This document shows positions 12,254-24,001 of a stretch of 64,000 bases of DNA, piece after piece; positions within the stretch are counted from its first letter, which is position 1; each line of letters starts with the position of its first letter. The notes below the pieces were generated by a model, which worked only from the letters and a program-made list of their open reading frames with translations, was not told the DNA's origin and did no database searches. Position numbers and translations under genes: made by a program. The stretch covers positions 15,283,559-15,347,558 of the forward strand of contig NC_056041.1 of NCBI RefSeq assembly GCF_004379255.2, given 5' to 3'. Origin of the DNA: Salvia splendens. Taxonomy: Eukaryota > Streptophyta > Magnoliopsida > Lamiales > Lamiaceae.

Positions 12254-15200
12254 TTATTGATTCAGGTTGCACACTTGTAAATAGAAGTTATCATACATGA
12301 CATATTTGGACCAGTATGATCTGTACTTGGCTATGGCAAGATCCAACCATGGTTTATAGTTTCCATTATAATGTACAACACCAGCATTCTCTATCTCTGT
12401 CTGGTTAAGAGCTGGGTCGTAGCCCAACCCCAGAACATGCCAGCTCCGATCCAGAGGGTGGGTCAAGTTGTAGAAAGTTATTAGCCCCGGTGGCAGCGTT
12501 CCAAGTTTCCAAAGAGTCCTGTCCTCATTCTGTAATCAAACATTAAGTGAGTAAATGATTGAGATTTGTTATAAACGTTCAGGACTGAGAAGCCATATCA
12601 TCATTTTTGGTACAAGTACAGATTATGCATACTACCTTTTGCTCTAAGAGCTAGACATACATGAGTTTCATGGATTAAAAACCATTATTATGATATCACC
12701 ACCTGTGACCAAGTCAATACAATGCACGACACAATCATGATGATAATGATGTTACCACTTTGCATGTTGAAGGAAAGTCTTACCTATGGGATTGTACTAG
12801 ATTAACAGCGTGGTTTAAGCGGGATCATTGAAATGTAAGCATTTCTAAGAATTTCCGGGTTTTCTGATCTACCAAAAAAGAAAATTTCCATTCATCCCTA
12901 AAAATCCTCTGCTAAAAACAAAAGAAAGAAAACATGTGCTGGTGCTACTAGATAGTAGAAAAGTGCATGCTATTGTGTGCACTTCCAGCTCATTTACTGA
13001 GAGCATTGTGTAATACAAGGAGCAATTGGCCCTTTCCAGTAAAGTAGTTTAAAAAATTTAGCTACACATAAAGGGAAAGGTTAGAGTGAGATGCAACCAT
13101 ACCATTTCTTGCCAGTGATGATATATTCCAGTAATGTCACGTTTCCTCCATTCGATCAAATCAAATATATTCATGCCAAATGCCCAGCCGCAAGCGTTTG
13201 CATCAAAATTATCAGCTATCTTTGGATTTGAAAAGTTCAGATACTTGTCAAACCTATGGAAGCTCTCTTTGCAGGTTTCCACAGCACCATTCACCATCCC
13301 ATTCAGATTAACAGACCATAAAGGTGTCAGGTCCTTCTGAACAACAATGTCATCATCCAGGAACAATATCTTACCCAGCTTCGGGTAAACTTCAGGAAGG
13401 TAAAATCTAAGATGATTAAGCATTGACAAATACTTTGGGTTCCTATATTTGAGATTGTCAGCACCACCAGTGAGAGATGATGATTGATGTGCCTTGAAAT
13501 AGTATTCAATCATCCGTGCAGATTCAAGCTGACGGAGGACAGGACAGTATGAAGAATTCAACCAAGTAAAATCATCCACATTCTTAACTTCAATCGTTGC
13601 ACCTGCAGGAGCATTAACTAGAAACCACATTTTCATAGCTGCAAAGTTCAGCTTATCAGTGACTATATGAAACACATGCTTTCCAGGTTCTTTTGCGTGT
13701 AGTGTTGTTGAGTTCACAACCACAGATGTTGCAAGTACATTATCAGAAAAGATGGCATAATGGTACAAAGATGGATCTTCAAGTTTTTCTTTGTTAGGAA
13801 AAACTTTTTTATCATAATTACTTAGGTGATAATCTGTGGTGAGAACTAAGGGAATGCAATGCAATGGTTTGGGAACAGTTTTTGCAGCAAGCTGTATCAG
13901 AAATGTGCTCTTCTTCTTGAACGAATTTACATTAGTCTCACTAGATTGAAGCATTACTCTCAACTTTCTTGCTATCAGAACACAATCATATAACCGATCC
14001 TTAGCTGTAGCTAGAATGTGTCCCATGGCTTTGGCTTGATCAAGAGCACTGACAAGAAAGAAAAAGGAGCAAAAAAATTGTATATCAGATCGAAGCTAGC
14101 ACCTGAAAATTTTATTAACAAACACTTGAAGTCACAAAACCTTGGAAGAAGTTCAATATCATTTGTTGCTTCTCCTATTGCAAGTTGACTTTCTCTGGAC
14201 TGTTCAATCAGAGAATTATAAAGCACAGTCTCATTCTTAGCCATAGCAATTGTTGCATAAGCCTTGGCCATTATGATCTGGTCTCGTATAAGTTTTACTG
14301 TGGAGTCAGCGTTCGGATTTTCATACTCTTTCCTCCATATACTGTATTTCCCCTTGATATTGGTGTCAAGCTCCCTAGCTCGTTTAATGGCTTCTTCTTG
14401 CATTTGGTTTTCTGTCTCTTTATCTTGTTTTATTAGATCTGCAGTTCTCCTCTCCCTCCTTTCCCTTCGTAGCATCTGAAGTAGGAGAAGAAGTTACTTA
14501 TCAAACCGTCAAAAGCAATGTATCAGCTGTGAGTGCATATATAGAAATTGGACCTGTCTCTTAAGTTTCACAGGATGCACTGGATATGCTTGTGCTTGTG
14601 AGGTTTCACCTTGAAATTGGTGATTGTCACTCCAACTGTCCCCATTTTTTCTATAGCTCAGTTTAGTTTGAAATGGGTCCTGTACTATCTAAGAGAATTA
14701 GTGGAGAGGTCAGTAACCTACAATCAGGATCAAAATGGATTTCTGGGAACTGAATTGAGAGAACATAAAATGAAGATATAGCTGGATAAAAATCACCAGC
14801 AAAATTCTTACTCTATTGTGTTTCTCCTTTCTAGGGTTTCTCCATACCCATGAAGAGGAGAGGTCTCTAGATCTAACACTCCTAACTTGAACAGCACCAG
14901 AAGGGTCGCTGTATGTTACAATTATGTCAAAATCCTGCATGAAATGATCAATCAAACTTAATTATTATTCAAATTGCTTACATGAAAAGAAAAAAAGGTC
15001 TTACCTTCCAAGGATGATCAGTAGAACTGATATTTCCTCGATCCTGCCAAGCCATTGTTTGGTGCAAGCAAATGAAGCATTAGTTTTTTGGCATAGATTT
15101 TCCAATAAAATCAAACACTCAGTTTTCAGTAGCAAAATAATCGGCTTAGAGAGTAAAGACACTTGTACTTATAGGCATTATTCTAATTGTACAGACTTAT

Positions 15201-16157
15201 GAGCATCCTATCAAATCAACAAATGTGCTTAGTTTCTCATCCACAGACAAGTAGAAAGGCACAAAAGTAACTAAGCAAACTCTCCGCTAGACTAAGGCCA
15301 CGCTGTATGGGCAGTCGCATCAGTTCCATTGGCAACCAAAATTCCATGTTAAGGAAGGTTATTACTTAGACAGCTCGGAAATGAAATCATTACCTTTCTT
15401 TCAATGCAGTTTGGGCAGTCATATGATGTGGCATACAGTCTGTTTTCCCTTCGACTGGAAAATCATAATAAAGATGGAAACATGAGGTTCAACAAATCAT
15501 GTGATGAATCTTGTTATAATAGAAGCAACAACACTAACTGCTTAAAATCTTACAGCGTAGGTGAAACCTCTGCTCTGACTGACAAGACAATGTTGATACC
15601 CTGCATTAATATGTGATGTGAGATCAAAATAATACCATTAATTCTTTGAAACTCCTCCAAACAGATAAAGATTTACTTGCTATCCCACAAGAAATCAGTC
15701 TAATCGCTTTAAAACGGAAGCTTAAAGCTAAAATAATAGAAATACACATCGATCAAGCTAAAGTAAGCTTGGAATGAATTAATCATTGCTAATAGATGAA
15801 ACATATTGCAGCAAATGACGGGGATTCCGGATTGGAAAAACAAGCTATCAAAGATTAGCAGGAAGTAGAGCAGTGAAATGAGGTTTTCGAATAGATTGAG
15901 GAAGCAAAGGCCTTGTACTTGCTGTATGGCACCACCACACACACAATCACACAATGTGGTAGTGAGATTACTAGTCCGATCTGAATGCACTGGACAATAA
16001 TGAATCAACAGAAGAGAGCAACATTCCCGTGTAAAGCATTGACATCGGATACATGCGCATACCCAGTAAGATTGAATCAGGATAAATTAAGAGAGATTGG
16101 ACTTACAAGGAAAAGGAAGATCGCGGAGAGAGATGGTGATGTTAAACCGCCTCTCAT
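12254..16157 (-). CDS. GAUT3: Galacturonosyltransferase, GAUT3-like (GT8)
   Basis: A Golgi type II glycosyltransferase of family GT8, expected to add galacturonic acid to homogalacturonan during pectin synthesis. Nine exons (minus): 16107-16157, 15554-15600, 15394-15439, 15005-15043, 14812-14934, 14554-14688, 14141-14475, 13103-14048 and 12254-12529. Their lengths sum to 1998 bases, giving 665 residues, close to GAUT3 (about 680). A hydrophobic signal anchor (LSAIFLFLGINIVLSV) starts at about residue 10, followed by a basic stem region with RRERRERR. The catalytic domain has LFLDDDIVVQ (the metal-binding DxD) and the C-terminal HYNGNYKPW nucleotide-sugar motif. Family and exon phases are well supported. 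GAUT3 rather than another GAUT rests on the stem region (IWRKEY, then DQIIMAKAYA). The three 39-47-bp exons are easy to miss. Confidence 0.92.
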
Positions 16158-16199
16158 CTTACGAGAGGAGTAACCACCGTGGAATTCGATCAGCTCAAC

Positions 16200-16231
16200 T
16201 TAATCTTCTTCTTCTTCTTCTTCTTCTTCCT
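16200..16231. repeat. CTT microsatellite in GAUT leader
   Basis: A run of CTT triplets (GAA on the gene's strand) about 45-75 bases upstream of the GAUT start codon, probably in its 5' untranslated region. Confidence 0.8.
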
Positions 16232-16287
16232 CTTAATTTTACACAATTTTGGGTTTCTTAAGTGTGAACTGCGCAGAAACGAACCCC

Positions 16288-16440
16288 GGATTTAGAATTT
16301 TATTTTATGATTTTAAACATAAATATGGATTTAGAATTTTATTTTCTGATTTTAAACATAAATATGGATTTAGAATTTTATTTTCTGATTTTAAACATAA
16401 ATATGGATTTAGAATTTTATTTTCTGATTTAAACATAAAA
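16288..16440. repeat. 39-bp minisatellite, four copies
   Basis: A unit beginning GGATTTAGAATTTTATTTT is repeated at 16288, 16327, 16366 and 16405 with almost no change, just upstream of the GAUT gene. The unit is 39 bp, a multiple of three, so one frame stays open through all copies, but no gene is indicated. Confidence 0.95.
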
Positions 16441-16767
16441 GGGATATTCGCCCTAAAATCACCAACTTAGGCTTTGGCCTAGTTCTTGTTTTTTTTTTTC
16501 TTATGAACTTTAAAATTTGTCTATAATATTAGAAATCTTGGCACAAACAAATCAATATGGCTTTGACTTTATCCTCTTTGACATAAACAAAAAAAGTGAT
16601 TTAAAATATTATAAATATTTTAAGATTATTCATGTAGAATAAGTTTTAGCTGGAAATATTTTATTTGGATCAGATTGTAAAATAACAAATACTGTATAAA
16701 ATAATTTTAAACAAATTTTAAAGTTTTGTGAAAATATCAAAATTAAATAAATAAAATTATATTATAA

Positions 16768-18886
16768 GAGCATCCGCAATGGCGCCCATCCCAGCGGACG
16801 TCCGCGCGGGACGTCCGCCATTGTGCAAAGGTGACGCGGATACGGACGTCCGCTGCGGACATCGAAGTTCCGCGGCGTTCCCCGGACGTCCGTGGCGACG
16901 TCCTTGCGGACGTCCGCCATTGCGTTGACCCCACGGACGTCCACGCGGACGTCCCGATTATTTTATTATTTTTTTTCAAAAATTCTATAAATACGGTTCG
17001 TTGAATTTCATTTCATTCACCCCACTTGTATTAACGAGTATCTCTCTCTCTAAATACTTTTCTTTCGAAGATAAATGGAGCACCACGATAGTGATTCCCC
17101 CGCCACGAGCGAGTCAAAGGGACCGATCTTTCCCGTTGGCGGAAGTACCCCAATGTCCGCCACGATGTCCGGAATGGCGGGGATGATGCCCCAACCAAAA
17201 ATGACGGCGGGGATGATGCCCGGGTACTACAACATGTACCTGTCTTGGTATGGGATTATGCCCCAAATGCCCGAGGTGAGTATCGGAATGACCCCAATGC
17301 CGGGGATGATGCACGGAATGCCGGGAATGATGCCGCCCCAGATGCCCGGGATGATGATGTCGGGGATGATGCATGGCTTGCCTGTCGCTGCGGGGGGAGT
17401 ATGCAGGGGGTCCCCCAATCACCGGTGGACAATGTCTATCGCCCCTATATGGATTTACTGTCGACGGACAATCCCCCGAGTACTCATCTCGAGACTCAGT
17501 TCACTGACATCGAGACGTTCTCAATGGAGGAGTTGGGGCTATCTCCGATCCGGGATTCTCCCACAGACGCACCAACGGCGACAGGGAGGAGGGGGAGGAC
17601 AGGGAGAGGGAGGGACATGGGACGGGGCACTACCTCGCCTGCGGCGGGGTACGATGGTTAGGCGGGGGCCGCTGAGGGGGGAGGGATCCAGCGGGAAAAA
17701 GAGGACTGTCTGGAGCACAGAGGAGTTCATCGCGCTTGCGAAGGCGTGGATCAGTATAGTGGAGGATCCATATATAGGGGCTAACCAGAATATCGACAGG
17801 ATGTGGTGGCGCATTAGCCAAAGCTACCTCCAATTCAAACCGCCAGGGGAAAGCCTCACAACGGAGAGCAATGCCGGAAACAGTGGGAGCGACTGAAGAG
17901 GCAGCTCAGCCGATTCGCCGGCATTTACACAAACAACCTCCGCTCGGCAACCAGCGGCATGTCTGCCAAGGATGTGAAGCTTCTGTCTCACCATCAGTTC
18001 AAAGATGTTGCGGGGGGCTTCGGGGAATTCAAATATTAGGACGTGTATCTTGTGGTGCAGACTTCGGCCAAGTTTACTGCGGGTGTTGGATCTGGATGGC
18101 CGAAGCGGACGAAGACCAGCGCCTCCGGGGAGTACAGTAGCAGTGCTGGTTCCCATGAACTCCCCCCCCCCCCACCGAGGCAGAGTTCCCGACACCTTCA
18201 TCGTCAGCCCGCCGCCCGGTAGGGCAAAATTCCGCGTCTGGGATGGCGAGTGGAAGCGCCAGCGGGTCCGCCGAGGCCCAATCGGCAGCTCCTACCCAAA
18301 ACGATCCCGAGTTCCCCTCACTCGCCCGCGTCGCGCAACATGAAACCATGTTACGTGCAATGGTTGAATGGCGGACATCGACCGATCGCCATTACAGGTC
18401 GTCACTGAAGGATATCATCAACAGTATGCGGCGCGATTTGGGGTTGGGAGACATGGCGGAGAGCGGCGACGAGGGGACTACCAGCGGGGACGACGAGGGT
18501 ATTGGCGGCGGGGACGACGAGGGTACTGGCGGCGGGGAATCCGAGGAGTGAGACAACGGTTTTTTTTAACTATGTAATTTTTTTTAATAATTATGTATGT
18601 TTTTTTGTACTATGTATGTTTTTTTTAAAATAAAGTAGTTGCAATTTCTCCATATTCGTGTCAAAATTTTAATTCCGTAAATGATTTAATTCCATAAATT
18701 GTTTAATTTGTGATTTTTTATTATTGTGGGAAGTCCGTCGGGATGTCGTTGAGGATGTCCGCCACTGTGCAGTGGGATGTCCTTATGACGTGGCAGTGCA
18801 GTGGGAAGTCCTTATGACGTACATGAGGTGTTTTTGGGAAGTCCGCGAGGATGTCCGCCGGGACATCCGCACCACTGCGGACACTG
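16768..18886 (+). mobile_element. PIF/Harbinger element B (ORF1 only)
   Basis: The left end GAGCATCCGCAATGGCGCC follows a TAA trinucleotide, the target preference of this superfamily. The subterminal region is rich in GCGGACGTCCGC repeats. The right end (CACTGCGGACACTGG, about 18886) is degenerate relative to the expected ...GGATGCTC, so the 3-bp duplication cannot be confirmed there. The interior holds an ORF1-type gene but no transposase. The right subterminal region matches the end of the element at 35832, in inverted orientation, so both belong to one family. Confidence 0.8.
17075..18551 (+). pseudogene. Harbinger ORF1, Myb/SANT-like, Met-rich N-terminus, frameshifted
   Basis: This encodes the accessory DNA-binding protein of PIF/Harbinger elements, often annotated in plants as 'glutathione S-transferase T3-like'. 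From the ATG at 17075, residues about 25-115 are an unusual run of M, P and G (GMMP, MPGMM). After a frame change come NVYRPYMDLLSTDN, a Ser/Pro linker, and in another frame the SANT-like core EEFIALAKAWISIVEDPYIGANQNIDRMWW and FKPPG. The C-terminus is acidic and Gly-rich (GDDEG repeats), ending at 18551. At least two frame changes separate these blocks, so it is broken as read. An intron could account for one of them. Confidence 0.75.
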
Positions 18887-20048
18887 GCATATACACATTG
18901 GAACAAGGGGTTACAACTGTACCCCCAAAATTTTGTGTATTAACACTATATGTAGTCCAACATTCACAAAATTTGTGTGTAGCCCAGTGGTAAGTTGCCT
19001 CTCACTCCAAGCTAGGGACCAGAGTTCAATACTCACTGAGCACATTTTCTACTCTTAACTTTGTATTAATCTATATCATATCTAATTCAATTTTATTTTT
19101 TTCTCAATTCATATTTAAGTTTTATTAATTATTTTGTTTTTAACATATACGTTTATTAGTTTAACCACTAATTTCTCTTTTTTAATTTAATTATGTATTC
19201 TTTCATATTTAACTTTCATTAATTATTTGTTAATAGATACTTGTATGACTAATACAAAGTATATTTTTTGTAAATTAAAAACAACTCAATATAAATTACT
19301 ACATTGAAATAAGTATTAAAAAATACTCCATATTTATAAAACTAACTTCCTCATTATATTCATATCTATGGTATATTGCTAATTAACAAAACATGGATAC
19401 TTGTATTTCAATTGTATAATTTATGTGGTACTATAAAATAGTTTATTTTTATTTAAAATGAAATTTTTTGATTAAAAAAAATAAAGACAAAGATTTTATT
19501 TAAAAAAATAATTGAAAAGGCATAACAAGGAAAATAAAAAAAGATTGGTCACATTTTGAAATTTTAAATCGTAATTATTTTTGCACCCCAAATTAAAAAT
19601 ACTGGATAAACCACTTACTGCAGATGCCCTAAGGCCAAGAAAAGGGAAAGGACGAGCTTTGTGGTGGGAGTTTGGCTAGTCTTATTCAAGATTATCGGTC
19701 GATGGATGGATTTAACAAGAGTTGGAGTGAAGATATTAGGCTATGAATGATTGAATGCATCCATTGCGGTAAAACGAGATAAAAAAAAACATATAAATTT
19801 TTTAAAAAATTAGAGAAATCTCAAATACAACCATCAAGTAATATAGCTAAAATCTCTTTAAATCTCCTACACATAATCAAGTCTCTCCACGTATAAATAG
19901 CATACGTTTGAACACATGGCACGAACATCTCAACATTTTTACACAACTTTACATCAACCACAAAAATGGCACACTTATGCCTACTCTTAGCTATCACAGA
20001 AACAATAAGATGACAGAACACAAAGAACACATATACTAGTAGTTAGTT
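18887..20048. other. AT-rich intergenic DNA
   Basis: Apart from the tRNA-like segment no gene was recognised. The part near 20048 is presumably the 3' untranslated region of the kinase gene on the minus strand. Confidence 0.6.
18970..19050 (+). repeat. tRNA-like head of a possible SINE
   Basis: TAGCCCAGTGG (18980-18990) fits the RNA polymerase III A box and GTTCAATAC (19024-19032) fits the B box, 33 bases apart. It cannot fold as a normal tRNA gene with an acceptor stem, so a SINE head is the better reading. No target duplication or clear tail was found. Confidence 0.4.
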
Positions 20049-21726
20049 TTATGAGCGCTGTGGCAGTGGATAGGATTCTGTGGCCTCTGGTTTAGGATGA
20101 AGTGGAGAACGATACTGTAGTGGTTGAGGGCCACGGTGACTCACTGCATGAGGACTGCCGGACTGTGCTCTACGCTCTCTAGGCCTCTCACTAGAAGAAC
20201 CGATTTTCTCCAGTCTCTCAACTATCTCCTGCATGGATGGTCTGTTTTTGGGTTCACTTTCGAGGCAATGCAAGGCAAGCTGGGCTACATGGTGTACTGA
20301 TTTGCTGGGATAGCCTTCTAGTCGGGCATCAATGATGCGCTTCAACTTCCTCCTATCTGATAGATGTGGCTTGATCCAATCACCCAGGCTGTGTTGCCCA
20401 GAAGGCCGGTTGGTGTCAAGCGCGTGCAGCCCTGTCAGCATTTCCACCAACACCACGCCATAACAATACACATCGCTCTTCACATACAAGTGCCCTACAA
20501 TGCAATAGTATTTGTAACCAACTCATTTCATTTCAATATGGTTTTGATTCGACAAGTAGCAGTAGGTAGGTGCTTACCAGTGGCAACATATTCCGGAGCT
20601 GCATAACCATATGTCCCCATAACCTGTGTGGTCACATGGGATCTACTAGCTGTTGGACCATTCTTTGCTAGTCCAAAGTCGGATATCTTGGCATGGTATG
20701 ACTGAGTGAAGATCAAATACTCAAGGTTAATATATATAGAATCAAAATGAGCTAGATGTTTGATAGTATATAGTTTGAAAGGTTGAGCTTACCCCATCAA
20801 GCAATATGTTTGAGGCCTTGAAGTCCCTGTAGATAACTTTTCTATCTGAAGCGTGCAGGAAGGCCAGACCACGAGCTGCTCCGATCAATATCTTGAGCCT
20901 AATGTCCCATGGAAGCGGCTGCACAGACGCGCCCCCTAACCAAGACACATACATATATAAAATCAGTAACCATTAAAATCATCACTAAATTATATTGAAA
21001 TCAAGAGAGAAAATTACTTCCAAAGAGATGGTTCTCCAAGCTGCCTTTAGCCATGAATTCATACACAAGAAGCAGCTCTGTATCCTCCAAACCATACCCC
21101 AACAACTTCACCAGATTGGGATGTGAAAGCCTTCCAAGGAAATTCACCTCAGACTGCACACAAACAACATCCATTTTCAATCTCAATCACCCTAATAATG
21201 CTATGTAGTTAAAGCTAAGCTAATTAAGCATAAAAGAGGAGAAAGCACTTCAAATGAATTGTACCTGCCACTCTTGAAACCCTTGCATACTTTCAGAATT
21301 CAACTTTTTTACAGCAATTATGGTTGTTTTACCGGTGGCTCTGTCTTCGACCAACCCCTTGTAAACTTTCCCAAAACCTCCTTCTCCAAGCACTGAATCA
21401 CTTCTGAAATTCCGAGTCGCCGCCTTGAGTTCTGCCAAGGTGAAAACCCTCAAATTCGGCTGCGCCAGCATCTGCCCAGCCGGACTAAAACTCCCACCGC
21501 AACTTCCGGCGGAAATTGTGCTGCTGCTGCCGCCGCTAGAAGACGTCATCATGCTCCTCGTCGTCGCCACTACGGCCAAAAAAAAAATCAATTATCGTCC
21601 ATTCATCATAAACAATAATTACACAAATCAAATTAACGAGATCGTGTGGGGGATACCTGAGCTGAATTGGTTGGTAGATTGCGGCGGGCTTTGATCAACG
21701 GAGGCAGAACTGAAGCAAATTCCCAT
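20049..21726 (-). CDS. Receptor-like cytoplasmic kinase, subfamily RLCK-VII (PBL type)
   Basis: A cytoplasmic Ser/Thr kinase expected to relay signals from membrane receptor kinases. Six exons (minus): 21657-21726, 21265-21569, 21018-21153, 20793-20935, 20578-20701 and 20049-20494, together 1224 bases, 407 residues. The N-terminus MGICFSSAS is a myristoylation (Gly2) and palmitoylation (Cys4) signal for the plasma membrane. The kinase domain shows [11 protein letters not shown] (P-loop), AVKK (ATP lysine), [12 protein letters not shown] (catalytic loop), DFGLA and APEY. The RD catalytic loop indicates a kinase regulated through its activation segment. Length and signature match the APK1/PBL9-11 group, but the exact member cannot be told. 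The C-terminus is Pro/Ser/Arg-rich. Confidence 0.93.
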
Positions 21727-22343
21727 GCTGCTTGATCTCGAAAATTGGAATTGTGAAGTATACAAAGTGAATTATCTCGAAAATCAGACGATCATTTAGG
21801 AGTTATCTCACTCGCATCACGTCCCCTAAGCCTTTTTCTTCTTCAGCAGATGTGATCTTCCTGGTTACAGAGGCATCCTTTTTCGTTTGATGATCCTTTT
21901 TCTTACTCTGTGTTGTTGACTAAAGCACAAATGAATGTTGTGTAACAAATTAACGATAATCACTAAGAATTTCGGAGACAGATCCCACTACCTGTATACT
22001 GCTATAGCCTATAATAAAGAAGAGAAGTGGACCTTCATCACAAAAGGTGGGAGAAAGAGAGAGACTGAGTCGTGGAATTTAGTTATAATATTAAAATGAA
22101 TGAATGGTGAGGAGTGAGAACACCCAAAGTCAAGTCAACAAACAGCGATAACGTAGAAATTTCAAAGTCCGAACACCAATCATCTCTCTCTCCTATCAGT
22201 ATTTTTGATTTCTAGTATTGTGAGAAATGTGTGTTTAAACAATACGTGGAGAAAATTGAAATAATAGTGAAATCATTAAGACGCTAGAAGCGTAATCTAT
22301 GAAATTTGTTGGAAATATCATGTAAAGTGTACTACTGTTTTTT
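21727..22343. promoter_or_regulatory. Upstream region of the RLCK gene
   Basis: No gene is present. This is the leader and promoter side of the kinase gene on the minus strand. No TATA box could be assigned with confidence. Confidence 0.4.
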
Positions 22344-23318
22344 AAGAGGGAACTACCTCAATTATGCGTTTTGCATCCAGATGGTACCTAAACTTTAAAA
22401 ATATCGTGGGTAGTCCATAAACTAAGATGTAATCACATTTTTGATACTTTTTCACTATTCATCACAATTTTACACCAAAAATGCCCCCGAGGCATGAAGG
22501 GTATTTTTGGACTTTTGTATATAGGTATTGGATTTGATATTTTCTTTATATTTCTCTCTAGTACTAAATAAGATATTTTCTTATAGTTTGAGTACCTAAA
22601 ATGATATTATTCACTTGATTTTTTCAATCACTTTATGTCATATCTTCTTCTCTCTTTCTCTAAAATTTTTAGGAAGTAAAAAATTAAAATAAAAAAATAG
22701 TACTATGAAATTTTTAAATATATTAATTATAAAAATCAAAATTATAAATTTAATTATAAAAATAATTTGTCACAAAATTTAATTTTGATTGTGATTTGAT
22801 TATTTTTAATTAAAACTAATCTTAATTTTTAATTAATTATAATATTTAATATTAAAAAAATTAATCATAATCAAATTAAATTTAGCTAAAATCTCTTTTG
22901 ATAATTAAATTTATAATTTTAAATTTTATTCCATACATTTAAGAACTTCATAGTGTATTTTTTAATAATTTCTTACTTCCTAAAATTCAGAGAAAAAGAG
23001 AAAGAAGATATGACATAAAGTGATTGAAAAAGTGAAGTGAATAATATCATTTTAGGTACTAAAACTATAAGAAAATATCATATTTAGTACTAGAGAGAAA
23101 GATAAAGAAAAAATCAAATCCAATATCTAGATATGAAAGTTAAAAAATGCTCTTCATGCATTGAGGGCATTTTTGGTACAAAATTGTGATGAATAGTGAA
23201 AATGTATCAAAAATGTGATTACACCTTAGTTCATGGACTACCCACAATATTTTTAAAATTTAGGTATCATTTACGTGCAAAATGCATAGTTCATGGATCA
23301 TTTGTGTAGTTTACTCTT
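22344..23318. mobile_element. Fold-back element with about 370-bp inverted arms
   Basis: The left arm (22344 to about 22712) and right arm (about 22945-23318) are imperfect inverted copies along their whole length, separated by an AT-only loop. Matching landmarks are AGGAAGTAAAAAATT against its complement, the TCATCACAATTTT blocks, and the ends AGAGGGAACTAC and GTAGTTTACTCT. The structure fits a non-autonomous MULE-type or fold-back MITE. The flanks are homopolymer-rich, so no target duplication could be fixed. Confidence 0.85.
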
Positions 23319-23357
23319 TTTTTTTTTTCAATTGTCATTGTGTACTAGTGTTTCTTT

Positions 23358-23427
23358 ATGATTGTCAGTGCATTCTTGGCCCCAAACTCAATATGATTGT
23401 CAGTGCATTCTTGGCCCCAAACTCAAC
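23358..23427. repeat. 35-bp tandem duplication
   Basis: Two adjacent copies of a unit containing ATTGTCAGTGCATTCTTGGC. Confidence 0.85.
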
Positions 23428-24001
23428 TATTTTGAGAAGTCCTTTTTGCCACTTTTGAGAGGAGCTTCATAATATAAAATTAACTAGAGTTTGTTATGAG
23501 AGCTACAAACGAGAATCTCAACAACTAAAGGAATTCTTTTGAGATATTGCTAGCAGTTTTATATATATAAAGACAAGTCAATGCATTCAAATTGGTCAAA
23601 TAAAACCGTATGTAGACAGTAGTCTTTATCTATATTAAATAGATAGTACTATATGAAAATTCGTCCATCTTAAGAACCTAGTTCCATGGTTCAATCCACA
23701 CTAAATTGCGTCACCCAAAAAGTAGTCTCAATAAAAGAATATTTTGAGTTTGTATTTGTGATAATATGATATACTACTAGAAGGATACTTGAAATTTCAC
23801 AAAAAAGTAGTCTCAATAAAAGAAGGATACTACTAGAATGATATAATATGAAATTTCTTCTTATGAGTAATTAAAACAAATATCTATAACTGTATTTGTA
23901 TAGTACATGGGGTAAAATGCAGTATAAAACTTGCTAGAAGCAAAACCACCTATGGTTCAATCAAAATCTCATCAAGTTATTGGAATGAATATGCATCTAG
24001 T
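23428..24001. other. Intergenic, 3' side of GnTI gene
   Basis: AT-rich, with no gene recognised. It probably includes the 3' untranslated region of the GnTI gene on the minus strand. Confidence 0.5.

Noticed and set aside
12254..16157. Two separate genes instead of one GAUT gene, because the N-terminal exons are tiny
   Set aside because: The nine exons sum to exactly 666 codons with matched phases, and the short exons give a sensible signal anchor and stem.
17114..17422. His/Pro/Gly-rich frame on the minus strand (HHPRHHHPGH) within element B
   Set aside because: It is the complement of the Met-rich ORF1 repeat; ORF1 blocks recognisable by homology lie on the plus strand.
23345..23352. Second Helitron end at an ACTAGT motif
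   Set aside because: No GC-rich hairpin precedes it.
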